Assembly (NCBI RefSeq): GCF_040546765.1
Contig: NZ_JBEPOK010000001.1
Location: 434,001-498,000, forward strand
From: Arthrobacter sp. OAP107
GTDB taxonomy: Bacteria; Actinomycetota; Actinomycetes; Actinomycetales; Micrococcaceae
Direction of reading: 5' to 3'
Length of the DNA stretch: 64,000 nt
The notes beneath the pieces were generated by a model, which was not told the DNA's origin, did no database searches, and was given only the letters and a program-made list of their open reading frames with translations. This document shows positions 51,225 through 60,102 of this stretch, piece by piece. Position 1 is the first letter of the stretch. Every line of letters starts with the position of its first letter. A program made the position numbers and the translations under genes.

Positions 51225-52160
51225 TTAGACGACGGCGGTGGCGTCGTTGGTGGGGCCGTTTGTGGTGCCGGGTGCACCGGCAGGGGTAATGGCCGGAGCG
51301 ACGGTCCGCGCGATCTCGGTGAAGTCCGCGCCGGGGCCGAGGGCGGCCAGGGCTTCCTGCCATTGGCCGGCGACGGCGGCCAACAGCGCCGGCTTTTCGC
51401 CGATCTGGGCGGCGACGTCAACGGCGAGGGCGGCGTCGCGGGCCATCAGCCCCAGCGAAAAGCCGGAATCGTGTGTCCCGGACAGCACCCAGTTGGGGTA
51501 CATGTTCGCGGAGACCTTGCTGCCGCCGGACGCGTCGCTGATGCTGGCTGCGGCCTTGGCCGGGTCGATGCCGTAGGCCTTGGCGACGCCCAGGGCCTCG
51601 CCCACCGAGACCAGGTTGGCCGCGGCCAGGACGTTGTTGAGGAGCTTGACGACGTTGCCGCTGCCGGGGCCGCCGATGTGGTTGTACCTGCCGGCGGTGA
51701 GTGCCAGCAGGACGGGTTCGGCGGCGGCAAGGGCGGCGTCGGTTGCCCCGACGAAGGCGCTCAGGCTTCCGGTTGATGCGCCGTCGCGGCCGCCGGAGAC
51801 GGGAGCATCCACGAAGGCTGCGCCTTGGGCTTCGGCGAGGTCGGCCATCTGCTTGCTCGTTGCCGGTTCGGAGGTGGTGGTGTCGATGATCGCGACGGTT
51901 CCCGGTGAGGCCAGGAGCTGCGGCACGGTTGCTTCGACGACGGCCGCGGCGGGCAGCGAGAGCACCGCGTAGGGGGTGCCGGCGAGGTCTTCCACGCTGG
52001 CGGTGGTGGCGATGCCGGCGCCGGCCGCGGCGGTACGTGCCGCCTCGGAGGGGTCGAAACCGGTGACCTCCCAGCCCGCCTTGTGGAGGGTGGCTGCCAT
52101 CGCCCCGCCCATGGAACCGAGGCCGATGACGGCGATGCGGCGTTCGGTGCTGGTGTTCAT
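51225..52160 (-). CDS. 3-hydroxyisobutyrate-dehydrogenase-type reductase
   Basis: This 311-residue beta-hydroxyacid dehydrogenase has a Rossmann start IAVIGLGSMGGAMAATLHKAGWEVTGFDPS (in part), DAPVSGGRDGAS (substrate motif), GPGSGNVVKLLNNVLAAANLVSVGEAL (in part, catalytic Lys in VVKLLNN) and a C-terminal helical domain. It probably reduces a semialdehyde or oxidises a hydroxyacid of the pathway. ATG 52160 has AAGGAG upstream. Second gene of the RpiR-led operon. Confidence 0.93.
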   Translation of the reverse strand: MNTSTERRIAVIGLGSMGGAMAATLHKAGWEVTGFDPSEAARTAAAGAGIATTASVEDLAGTPYAVLSLPAAAVVEATVPQLLASPGTVAIIDTTTSEPATSKQMADLAEAQGAAFVDAPVSGGRDGASTGSLSAFVGATDAALAAAEPVLLALTAGRYNHIGGPGSGNVVKLLNNVLAAANLVSVGEALGVAKAYGIDPAKAAASISDASGGSKVSANMYPNWVLSGTHDSGFSLGLMARDAALAVDVAAQIGEKPALLAAVAGQWQEALAALGPGADFTEIARTVAPAITPAGAPGTTNGPTNDATAVV

Positions 52161-52211
52161 ATAGTTGCTCCTTGAAGAAGACGGATGGAGTGCAGCCAGG
52201 GGAGTTGCCGG

Positions 52212-53105
52212 TCAGTCAAGGTAGATGTCGAGGTCTTTCCAGAGCTGCTGCGTGCGGCGGATGGCTGCGCGGCTGCGCTCGGGGTGCGCGGCCTCCATGC
52301 CCGCGAGCAGGCCGTAGACCAGTGAGTTTGCGGCGGTTACGGACTGGAAGAAGGAGATGCCCTCTGAGGCCACCACCAGGAGGTGGTCGGCGACGGCCGC
52401 CAGGCGGCCCCGGCGCATGTCGCTGATGGCGATGACCTTTGCGCCTGCCTGCTTCGCGGCTTCGGCGGTGACGATGATCTGCCGCATCGTGCGCCACATG
52501 TTGATGACCACCAGGACGTCGCCCGGCCCGAGGGCGTTGGCGCTGGAGGCGAGGTGGACCGCGCCGCGGTTCTCGAGGGTGATGGGGTATCCCATGGTGG
52601 AGCCCAGATGGGCCATCACGCTGGCGGGTCCGGCGAACGAGCCCAGCCCCAGGACGATGATGGACTTGGCCGCGGCCATGGTGGCGATGGCTGCCTCGGC
52701 GTCGTCGGCCGTGTTGGAGTCCAGCGTCAGGCGCAGGTTCTCGATGTCGTGGTTGAGCGCATCATGCAGGGGACTGCGGTGTTCACCGTGTTCGGTCAGG
52801 GTGTCCTCGGTGGAGATCATCACCAGGTAGCGGGACCGCAGTTCCCGCTGCAGGTCCGGCCAGCCGCGGTAGCCCAGGTGCTGGGCCGCGCGGACCACCG
52901 TTGAGTTGTTGACGTCGGCCCGTTGGGCGATCTCAGCGATGTCCGCATATGAGGAAAGCTGCGGGTTGCGCGCAATCACATCGACCACCCGGCTCTGGGC
53001 TTTGGACAGCGGAAGGTCCGGAAGCGCGTCGCCGAGCCACGCATGGGAGGCGGGGCCCGTGCGGGTTTCTGTGCCGGCTTCCAGGCCGGCGGTGTTGGCG
53101 TTCAA
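52212..53105 (-). CDS. MurR/RpiR-family transcriptional regulator
   Basis: This 297-residue regulator has an N-terminal RpiR HTH (about residues 30-100: SKAQSRVVDVIARNPQLSSYADIAEIAQRADVNNSTVVRAAQ in part) and a C-terminal SIS domain (ALGPGDVLVVINMWRTMRQII; SIIVLGLGSFAG). TTG 53105 was chosen because AGAGGT stands just upstream; the frame is open for 20 more codons. It heads the operon it likely controls and probably senses a phosphosugar-like or other pathway ligand. Inverted repeats lie upstream. Confidence 0.9.
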   Translation of the reverse strand: MNANTAGLEAGTETRTGPASHAWLGDALPDLPLSKAQSRVVDVIARNPQLSSYADIAEIAQRADVNNSTVVRAAQHLGYRGWPDLQRELRSRYLVMISTEDTLTEHGEHRSPLHDALNHDIENLRLTLDSNTADDAEAAIATMAAAKSIIVLGLGSFAGPASVMAHLGSTMGYPITLENRGAVHLASSANALGPGDVLVVINMWRTMRQIIVTAEAAKQAGAKVIAISDMRRGRLAAVADHLLVVASEGISFFQSVTAANSLVYGLLAGMEAAHPERSRAAIRRTQQLWKDLDIYLD

Positions 53106-53167
53106 GTCGGACCTCTTTCTGTGGAGAGGATCTGTGGCGCGCAGGTCATCTGTAACCCAGATCACTC

Positions 53168-53201
53168 TGCAAGAATCATTGCATCAAATGTACTCTGCAA
53201 T
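53168..53201. promoter_or_regulatory. overlapping inverted repeats, candidate RpiR operator
   Basis: TGCAA-GAATCA-TTGCA (53168-53183) and ATTGCA-N12-TGCAAT (53178-53201) share the TTGCA arm. The direct repeat ACTCTGCAA occurs at 53164 and 53192. They lie about 60-95 bp upstream of the RpiR start. Confidence 0.55.
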
Positions 53202-53294
53202 TTTGTTTGCGGGAAGTGCTTTTGGTTTCCGGAGTGGAAAACCGGGTGCGGCCGGTCCATTGCAGCGGTGGCGGGACCGCGCGACCATGAGGGT

Positions 53295-53933
53295 ATGAGC
53301 ACCGAAATACCGGGCGCCGGGGAGCTCAATCTCCCGCAGGCGTTCCTTCTGCTGGCGACGAATGAGAAGGACGGCGAGCCCGAAGTGCCGCCAAGCGTCC
53401 TCAAGGCTGCACTGTCCGGAGCCATCCTGGCCGAGCTGGACTTGCTGGGCGCAATCCAGCTGCAGGGGAAATACGTGCGGGCCACGGGAGCCCCTCCGCA
53501 ATCTGACTTCCGGCACCAGTGGGAACTGATTCACGACAAGTCCCGGCCGCACAGCCCCCGGCGGTGGGTTGCCATGCTGGAAAGCCGCGCCGAACTGCAC
53601 CGCATCTATGAGGGGATGGCGGCTCTCGGCGTCGTGACCCATGTGGGCGAAAAGCACCTTGGCGTCTTCAGGACCACGCGCTATCCGGAGAAGGACCATG
53701 CTCCGGAAGCGGCACTCTTGGCGAGGATCGAAAGCGTACTGAACGGATCGGCGTCGGACGCCAGAACGGCTGCGCTCATTGGCCTGCTGCACGCGGCAGG
53801 ACTGATGGACAAGCTTTTCCCGGGGGCCGGTCCGGCCCGGCTCCAGGAATTGACCGGTGAGCACTGGCCTTCCCGTGCGGTCCGGGATGAGCTCCGCATG
53901 ATCCGTCTCGCGGAGGCGGAGGCCGCCACGTAG
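53295..53933 (+). CDS. GPP34 (GOLPH3-like) family protein
   Basis: This 212-residue cytosolic protein has the GPP34 pattern of actinobacteria: LPQAFLLLATNEKDGEP, LKAALSGAILAELDLLGAIQLQ (in part), the beta-hairpin VGEKHLGVFRTTRYPEKD, then helices (AALIGLLHAAGLMDKLF). Eukaryotic members bind phosphatidylinositol-4-phosphate. The role of bacterial members, often induced under stress, is unknown. ATG 53295 is used; the frame extends upstream into the regulator's promoter region. Confidence 0.9.
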   Translation: MSTEIPGAGELNLPQAFLLLATNEKDGEPEVPPSVLKAALSGAILAELDLLGAIQLQGKYVRATGAPPQSDFRHQWELIHDKSRPHSPRRWVAMLESRAELHRIYEGMAALGVVTHVGEKHLGVFRTTRYPEKDHAPEAALLARIESVLNGSASDARTAALIGLLHAAGLMDKLFPGAGPARLQELTGEHWPSRAVRDELRMIRLAEAEAAT

Positions 53934-54048
53934 CCGATACCCTTGCAGGAAATCCAGCCTGCTGATTTACTGCCAGCACGGTTCCCTAAGCAAACGGGTC
54001 CGAGTGCATAGCGCGCTGCCATTTGGGGGAGCACCTGTCGGAGGGGTT

Positions 54049-56547
54049 ATGGCTGGGGAACATCGCGACGATTTAGTGATGCAGTCGCTGCTGCTGGACG
54101 AGATCGGCCAGTCGGTCATCGGCATGGACGGCGACTGGCGCATCACCTACTGGAACCGTGCGTCGGAGCGTCTGTACGGGCTGGGCCCGGACAGGGCGCT
54201 GGGGCTGAGGATCAGTGACCTGGGAATCGTGGACGGCGCCAAGGAGCGGGGCCAGGCTGCCACGGACCTGGAAATTGCGCACAGAATCGCCCGCGGCGGG
54301 GACTGGGCCGGCGAGCTGTGGGTGCGCCACAGCACCGGCCGCGAGTTCCCGGTCCACGCGACAGTCAGCCGGATCAGGGGCCGGCACACCGTGCCTGTGG
54401 CAGTCGTGGCGATTTCAAAGGACATCACCGACCGCAAGCACACCGAGGCCATCCTGCGCCGGCTCTCGGCCATGGTCGAATCCTCCGGGGATGCCATCAT
54501 CGGCGCGGACCTCACCGGCAAGATCACCAGCTGGAACGCGGGGGCGGCGAGGATGCTCGGCTGGAGCTCCTGGGAGGCTGTGGGACACGGCCACGGGCTG
54601 GTGACCGCCGACGACGGAGCCTACTTTGGCACGGACGTCACCTCCCGGTCGGGGAGCGGAACGTTCGTTACCGGTGTGGAAGCCCGGTGGCGCTGCAAGG
54701 ACGGGTCGGTGATCGACGTCGAACTGACCGTGTCCCCCGTCTACGACCAGGACGGAATCCGGGTGGGTGCGTCCGCCATCGCCAGGGACATCACGGAGAT
54801 CCAGCGGCTGAAAGCCGCGGCCGAAGCGGAACGCGAACGCCTGCTTGCAGCCCAGGAGATGGCCCATGTCGGAAGCGTCGAGCACACGGTGGCCACCGGT
54901 GAGACGTGGCATTCGGAGGAATTCGACCGGATCCTGGGAATGCCTGCGGACGGCCCGAAGGACAGGGAAACCATCCTGGCGCGGACGCACCCGGAGGACC
55001 GCGACCGTGTCCGCGACGTGTGGGCGAGCCTGGACCGCGGGCTTGGTTTCGCCGACTTCGAATACCGGATTATCCGGCCCACCGGCGAACAGCGGTGGCT
55101 GCACTCACGCATCAGGAGTATGACGAGCGCCGACGGCAAGCCGATCCGGTTCCTCGACACCGTCCTGGACATCACCGATCGGAAGAATGCGGAACAGATC
55201 CTGGAGTGGCAGGCCCGCCATGACGCCCTGACCGGCCTGCCGAACAGGTACATGGTCACCGAGGTCCTGCAAGGGTTCCTGGACCGGAGCGCCCGCCCGG
55301 TGGTGATGTTCGTCGACGTCGACCGGTTCAAGCTGATCAATGACGGCATCGGCCACAGTGCCGGCGACAAGATTCTGGTGCAACTGGGGGAAAGGCTGAA
55401 GGCCTCAGTCAGGGGAGCCGACACCGTGGGCCGGTTTGGCGGCGACGAATTCGTGGTGATCTGCGAGAACCTGCAGATGAGCGGGGCTCAGGCCGTCGCC
55501 GAACGGATCCAGGCGGCGACCCGGCGGCCGTTCGATGTGGACGGCCGCCAGATCTACCTCAACGTCAGCGTGGGCATCGCCTTGGCGGACGAGGAGGACA
55601 CCGCGGAATCGATGCTGCAGGGGGCCGACGCCGCCATGTACCGGGCCAAATCCGCCGGCGGGGATTCGTCCGCGATCTACGACGTGCGCATGACGGGACG
55701 GGCCACTGGGCGCCTGGATCTCGAATCCGACCTGCGGCTTGCGCTGGAGCGCAATGAGCTGACACTGAACTACCAGCCGATCATTGACGTTTCCACCGAG
55801 AGTGCCGTGGGCTTCGAGGCGCTGCTGCGCTGGCACCACCACGAGCACGGCCCGATCATGCCCGACGCCTTCATCCCGATTGCCGAGGAGACGGGCCTGA
55901 TCCTGCCGATCGGCACGTGGGTGCTCCGGGAGGCGCTGCGCCAGGTGCAGCAGTGGCGCACGCAGGTCCCGGGGGCGGAAAACTTCACTGCGGCCGTCAA
56001 CATCTCCGGCCGTCAGCTCGTGGCCGGCGACTTTCCGGACGTCGTGGAGGCGGCCATCCGCGACACCGGCATCGACCCGGCCGCCGTCCACCTGGAAATC
56101 ACCGAAACCGTGCTCATGGACCAGCCGGACCTGCCCAAGGAAACGCTGCAGCGGCTGGCCCGCCTGGGAGTGGGCCTGTCCATCGACGACTTCGGCACAG
56201 GCTACTCATCGCTCAGCTATCTCAAGTGGCTCTCGGCCCGGACCCTCAAGATTGACCGCACCTTTGTCGAGGAGCTGGGGACCGACCCGCACGGGGCCAC
56301 GATCATCGAACTGGTCCTCGGCATGGCAGAGAGCCTGCGGCTGGACGTGGTGGCCGAAGGCGTGGAGACCGCCGTGCAGCTGAGCGAACTCCGCCGGCTG
56401 GGAGTGCGCCTCGCCCAGGGGTACCTCTGGAGCAAGCCGCTTCCTGCCGACCGGATCCCGGCGTGGCTGCAGTCGCACCCGGCTAACCTCCCCGCCACGA
56501 TCTCCGCGGGTATGTCCGCGGAGGAGACGCTGCCCCGCGTCGGCTAG
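54049..56547 (+). CDS. PAS-PAS-PAS-GGDEF-EAL cyclic-di-GMP enzyme
   Basis: This 832-residue soluble signalling protein has three PAS domains (about residues 10-130, 135-260, 270-390), a diguanylate cyclase domain with intact GGDEF at 464-468, and an EAL phosphodiesterase domain with EAL at 590-592, EITE, DDFGTG at 713-718 and EGVET near the end. Both catalytic motifs are intact, so it may make and break cyclic di-GMP depending on PAS signals. No membrane segment is seen. ATG 54049 has GGAGGGG upstream, preferred to a GTG 15 codons earlier. Ligand unknown. Confidence 0.95.
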   Translation: MAGEHRDDLVMQSLLLDEIGQSVIGMDGDWRITYWNRASERLYGLGPDRALGLRISDLGIVDGAKERGQAATDLEIAHRIARGGDWAGELWVRHSTGREFPVHATVSRIRGRHTVPVAVVAISKDITDRKHTEAILRRLSAMVESSGDAIIGADLTGKITSWNAGAARMLGWSSWEAVGHGHGLVTADDGAYFGTDVTSRSGSGTFVTGVEARWRCKDGSVIDVELTVSPVYDQDGIRVGASAIARDITEIQRLKAAAEAERERLLAAQEMAHVGSVEHTVATGETWHSEEFDRILGMPADGPKDRETILARTHPEDRDRVRDVWASLDRGLGFADFEYRIIRPTGEQRWLHSRIRSMTSADGKPIRFLDTVLDITDRKNAEQILEWQARHDALTGLPNRYMVTEVLQGFLDRSARPVVMFVDVDRFKLINDGIGHSAGDKILVQLGERLKASVRGADTVGRFGGDEFVVICENLQMSGAQAVAERIQAATRRPFDVDGRQIYLNVSVGIALADEEDTAESMLQGADAAMYRAKSAGGDSSAIYDVRMTGRATGRLDLESDLRLALERNELTLNYQPIIDVSTESAVGFEALLRWHHHEHGPIMPDAFIPIAEETGLILPIGTWVLREALRQVQQWRTQVPGAENFTAAVNISGRQLVAGDFPDVVEAAIRDTGIDPAAVHLEITETVLMDQPDLPKETLQRLARLGVGLSIDDFGTGYSSLSYLKWLSARTLKIDRTFVEELGTDPHGATIIELVLGMAESLRLDVVAEGVETAVQLSELRRLGVRLAQGYLWSKPLPADRIPAWLQSHPANLPATISAGMSAEETLPRVG

Positions 56548-56572
56548 ATTCACCGACGGTTCCGGCATATTT

Positions 56573-56587
56573 GTCCAGATATTGGAC
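56573..56587. promoter_or_regulatory. inverted repeat GTCCA-GATAT-TGGAC
   Basis: A 5-5-5 inverted repeat in the AT-rich gap between the cyclic-di-GMP gene and the small membrane protein gene. It may be a regulator site; nothing else is seen in this gap. Confidence 0.35.
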
Positions 56588-56759
56588 CAAGCCTCAACGT
56601 CATCACAGATTATAGGGAGGATTTCCGCAAGATCGGCTAAAAGGCCTCTTTGAGTCGTTCACGAGAGATATTTTTCAACAGGGGAAACCGGTGGCCTGCA
56701 ATGCACGCCGGCCGCAACCACTCCCGTCATCAAATATCCCCGCGTCGAGAAAGGCCCGC

Positions 56760-57068
56760 ATGTCCTACCCCAGCAACCAGCCGTACCAGTATCCGAACTA
56801 TCCGAATGTGCAGCAGAATAACTCTCTTGAGTTCTTCCATGGCAGCAAATTCAAGGAAAAATCCGTCATCTTCGGTGTCATCGGATTCTTTTTCCTCGGC
56901 ATCGTGTTCGGCCCGCTGGCGATTTCCAATGCCCGGAAGGCGGAAGCCTTGCACCACTCCGCAACGTTGGGAAAGGTTCTCGGTTGGATTGACACGATTG
57001 CGGGGGTTCTTTCGCTACTGGTCTTCCTCCTGATTTTCATCGCCGCGGCATCCGGCTCCGGCAACTAG
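56760..57068 (+). CDS. small membrane protein (DUF4190-like)
   Basis: This 102-residue protein has a Pro/Tyr/Asn-rich N-terminus (YPSNQPYQYPNYPNVQQNN) and two membrane helices (about residues 37-58 and 77-98). A conserved-looking GxVxGPLAISNARKAEAL-type loop between them is shared with DUF4190-like proteins. ATG 56760 has AGAAAGG upstream. Its codons are less GC-rich than the neighbours'. No function is known. Confidence 0.75.
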   Translation: MSYPSNQPYQYPNYPNVQQNNSLEFFHGSKFKEKSVIFGVIGFFFLGIVFGPLAISNARKAEALHHSATLGKVLGWIDTIAGVLSLLVFLLIFIAAASGSGN

Positions 57069-57196
57069 ACGTTCAGAGGGCCTGAATCATCAGGTGCCTT
57101 GGAATATCTTGCTGCCAGCTGCAATACCACATAGCTTTTACGCATATCTCGTGTGCATTTGGCCGGGCTGAAGTGGAAATGAATCTGGAGGGAACA

Positions 57197-58291
57197 ATGG
57201 AGTTTGCTGAACGACTGACCGCGCTGGCAGCAAAAGTGCGACAGCAGAGATCTCAGATCGAGACGGAAGAGGCAACGAAGAACGCCTTCGTGATGCCCTT
57301 CATCTCAACGATTCTTGGTTACGACGTTTTCAATCCTTTGGAAGTCGTGCCCGAATTTACTGCTGACGTCGGAGTGAAAAAAGGGGAAAAGATCGACTAT
57401 GCCATCATGCATGGTGGTACGGTCCAGATCCTCATCGAATGCAAAAAATCCAAAGAGCCCTTGCGTATTGAGCACGCCTCCCAGCTCTTCCGCTACTTCG
57501 CTGTGACGAACGCCCGTATCGCCATTCTGACCAACGGCGAGGTGTATCAGTTCTTTACTGACCTGGATGCACCGAACCGCATGGACGCGAAGCCGTTCCT
57601 CGTCCTGGACCTCAACGAGGTTGACGAGACCCTCATCCCCGAGTTGATGAAACTGTCCAAGGACGTCTTTGATCTTGACTCGATCATCAGTGCGGCGGGT
57701 GAACTGAAGTACATAGGGGCCATCAAGCGAGTTATCGCATCGGAGTTTAAGCTGCCCGAGGATGACTGGGTCAAATTCCTGACGGCGAAGGTCTATGAGG
57801 GGCCGTACACCCAGAAGGTCAGGGAACAGTTCACGGGCCTTGTAACCAAGGCGACTAAGCAGTTCCTTAATGAACAGGTCAACGAACGACTGAAGACAGC
57901 CTTGGGCGCTCCTAACTTCCCGATGGCGAGTGACCCGGAGATCGCGGCTACCGTCACCAGCGAAAAATCGGCGGAGGACGACCTGGTCGAGACCGGGATC
58001 GAGACCACGCTGGAGGAGTTGGAAGGCTTCCATATCGTCCGGGCGATTGTGTGCGGCGACGTCAAGCCTGCACGCGTCGTACAGCGCGACGCGAAGTCCT
58101 ACTTTGCGGTTCTGCTCGATGACAACAACCGGAAGCCGATCGCCAGGTTGCACTTCAACCGTGTCCAGAAGTATTTGGGTGTGTTCGATGAAAGCAAGAC
58201 TGAGACGCGTATCCCGATCAACTCGCTGGACGAGATCTACGAGAACGCAGACATTTTGCGCAGCAGCGTTCGTAGCTATCTTGAGTCATAA
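57197..58291 (+). CDS. orphan type I restriction HsdR-N-like nuclease protein
   Basis: This 364-residue protein matches the HsdR N-terminal nuclease family: LAAKVRQQRSQIETEEATKNAFVMPFI, then a PD-(D/E)xK core with Asp67 in KIDYAIMHGG and Glu81-x-Lys83 in LIECKKS, followed by RIAILTNGEVYQFFTDL. No helicase motor, modification or specificity subunit is adjacent. ATG 57197 has GGAGGGAA upstream. GC is visibly lower than in the flanking genes, suggesting transfer. It may be a solitary defence nuclease or a repurposed DNA-binding protein; family members of this type are common and uncharacterised. Confidence 0.85.
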   Translation: MEFAERLTALAAKVRQQRSQIETEEATKNAFVMPFISTILGYDVFNPLEVVPEFTADVGVKKGEKIDYAIMHGGTVQILIECKKSKEPLRIEHASQLFRYFAVTNARIAILTNGEVYQFFTDLDAPNRMDAKPFLVLDLNEVDETLIPELMKLSKDVFDLDSIISAAGELKYIGAIKRVIASEFKLPEDDWVKFLTAKVYEGPYTQKVREQFTGLVTKATKQFLNEQVNERLKTALGAPNFPMASDPEIAATVTSEKSAEDDLVETGIETTLEELEGFHIVRAIVCGDVKPARVVQRDAKSYFAVLLDDNNRKPIARLHFNRVQKYLGVFDESKTETRIPINSLDEIYENADILRSSVRSYLES

Positions 58292-58321
58292 GGGACAGCA
58301 GCAGGCACAGCGTTAACGCAA

Positions 58322-58357
58322 GAAGGACGACGACGGGAGGTCCCGCCGTCGTCCTTC
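58322..58357. terminator. hairpin of the GACGACGG family
   Basis: A 17-bp stem with one mismatch (arm AAGGACGACGACGGGA against TCCCGCCGTCGTCCTT, loop GG) between the convergent nuclease gene and the KDG kinase gene. Confidence 0.8.
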
Positions 58358-58410
58358 GTTTGCTTGGAGTTTTTGTACAGATAATGGGGGCCAAACGCCG
58401 CAGCCCGGTG

Positions 58411-59379
58411 CTAGCGGGAGACCGGCTCCTTTGCTTCCAGCAGCGCGAGTTCGTGCCGGCGGGGGAAGCCTTCCCAGTCGCCGGGGACCAGGCAGGCGAA
58501 GGCTCCCGTGGCGGCGGCGGTGCGGAGGCGTTCGGCGGGGCTGCGGCCTTCCACGAGTTCGGCCAGGTAGCCGGCCACGAAGGCGTCGCCGGCACCGACC
58601 GTGTCGACCACGGAAACGGGAACAGCGGCCTGCCGGAAGAGCTTCCCGTCGACCAGGGCGAGGGCACCGCCGGCACCAAGCTTGATCACGGCCTGGCCCG
58701 GCCCCAGGTCCGCGATTCTCCGGGCCAGCTCCTCGGGTTCACCCGGACCGACGGCGATCGCTGCCTCATCCTGGCCGGCGAACACGATGTCCGCCAACGG
58801 GATGATGTCGCGGTAGACGCTGCCGGCACCCTCGGCGGACCAGAGGTTGCCGCGGAAGTTCAGGTCGAAGGAGACGGCGACACCCGCAGTCCTGGCCACA
58901 CGGATGGCATGCCGAAGCGTAGCCTCCGCCTGGGGCGACAGCGCCGGGGTGATGCCGCTGACGTGCAGCAGCCCGGCTCCGGAGATGAGCTCGTCGTCGA
59001 TGTCTGCCGGTGCAATCCGGGAACCCGCGCTCCCGGCGCGGTAGTAGCTGACGCGCTGCGTATCAGGTGTGCGGCGTTCCTTGATCATCAGCCCGGTGGG
59101 GGCGGAAGGGTCGACGGCGATGCGGACGTCCACGCCTTCAGCCCGGATCTCGCGCTCCACGAGCTGGCCCAGGGAGTCCGCCCCGATCCGTCCGCACCAC
59201 ACAGCATGCACGCCGAGGCGGCGGAGACCGATGGCAACGTTGGACTCGGAGCCGCCGATGCCCAGGCTCATGGTGGAGGCGTGCGCGAGTGGGCCGACCT
59301 GGTCGGCGCGCATCAGCGCCATGGTCTCGCCGAACGTGAGCACGTATGGTCCCGTGCTCACCGGATTGCCCGCGTTCAT
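58411..59379 (-). CDS. kdgK: PfkB-family sugar kinase, 2-dehydro-3-deoxygluconokinase
   Basis: This 322-residue ribokinase-fold kinase has LTFGETMALMR, GGSESNVAIGLRRLG (sugar site), YYRAGSAGSRI and the C-terminal DTVGAGDAFVAGY with catalytic base Asp265. The combination YYRxxSA and its coupling (4-bp overlap) to a KDPG aldolase point to phosphorylation of 2-keto-3-deoxygluconate to KDPG. It is the last gene of the minus-strand group. In the N-terminal region GGSESN replaces the commoner GGAxxN. Confidence 0.9.
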   Translation of the reverse strand: MNAGNPVSTGPYVLTFGETMALMRADQVGPLAHASTMSLGIGGSESNVAIGLRRLGVHAVWCGRIGADSLGQLVEREIRAEGVDVRIAVDPSAPTGLMIKERRTPDTQRVSYYRAGSAGSRIAPADIDDELISGAGLLHVSGITPALSPQAEATLRHAIRVARTAGVAVSFDLNFRGNLWSAEGAGSVYRDIIPLADIVFAGQDEAAIAVGPGEPEELARRIADLGPGQAVIKLGAGGALALVDGKLFRQAAVPVSVVDTVGAGDAFVAGYLAELVEGRSPAERLRTAAATGAFACLVPGDWEGFPRRHELALLEAKEPVSR

Positions 59380-60062
59380 TTGACCGCTCCCAGCTGCTCG
59401 GCGGTCTGGTCGATCAGCTGGCGTACACGCCGTGCCCTTGCCGTGAGGCCCTGCAGGTCGCCGCCCTTGAAGGCGTCGCCCAGGAGTGGCCCGCCGAGGC
59501 TGACGGCCAGGGCGCCGGCCCTGATCCAGGCCGGCACGTCCTCAATAGTGACGCCGCCGGACGGGATCACCTCGATGTCCGGGAACGGGCCGCGCAGCTG
59601 CGAGACATAACCGGCGCCGACGGTGGAGGCCGGGAAGATCTTGACGGCGGTGGCGCCCAGTTTCCAGCCGGTGTGCAGTTCGGTGGGGGTCAGGCCGCCG
59701 GGGTAGACCGGAACGCCGCGGCGGATGCACGCCTCAATGACGCCCGGATCCGTGACCGGAGTGACGATGTAGGCTGCGCCCAGATCGAGGGCCGTTTCGG
59801 CGTCCTCTGCTTCGGTGACCGTCCCGACGCCGATCTCGAGGGAGCCACCGAACCGCTCACGGAGGAGGGGAAGCTCCTCCCAGACGCCGGGCGTGCTGAG
59901 GGTGAGTTCGATGCTGAGCACGCCGCCGCGCTGCAGGGCCTCGATGACCGGCGCGTAGTCCGAGGCGTGCCCGGCCCGGAGGACGGCCACGGCACGGGTC
60001 TCACGGAGGACTGCGGACGGTGCCGGCCGGGACGCCGTGCCGGGGTTTTCGAGGCGGAGCAT
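59376..60062 (-). CDS. eda: KDPG/KHG aldolase
   Basis: This 228-residue class I aldolase has AVLRAGHASDYAPVIEAL, IELTLSTPG, GVGTVTEAEDAETALDLGAAYIVTP (in part), Schiff-base Lys141 in VKIFPAS and EVIPSGGV at the phosphate site. It splits 2-keto-3-deoxy-6-phosphogluconate into pyruvate and glyceraldehyde-3-phosphate. ATG 60062 has AAAGGA upstream. It overlaps kdgK by 4 bp. The normal active-site Glu lies in IELTLS as usual. Confidence 0.94.
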   Translation of the reverse strand: MLRLENPGTASRPAPSAVLRETRAVAVLRAGHASDYAPVIEALQRGGVLSIELTLSTPGVWEELPLLRERFGGSLEIGVGTVTEAEDAETALDLGAAYIVTPVTDPGVIEACIRRGVPVYPGGLTPTELHTGWKLGATAVKIFPASTVGAGYVSQLRGPFPDIEVIPSGGVTIEDVPAWIRAGALAVSLGGPLLGDAFKGGDLQGLTARARRVRQLIDQTAEQLGAVK

Positions 60063-60102
60063 GGGATTCCTTTGCGGTCGAAGTGCTATACAACGGAACT
60101 GA

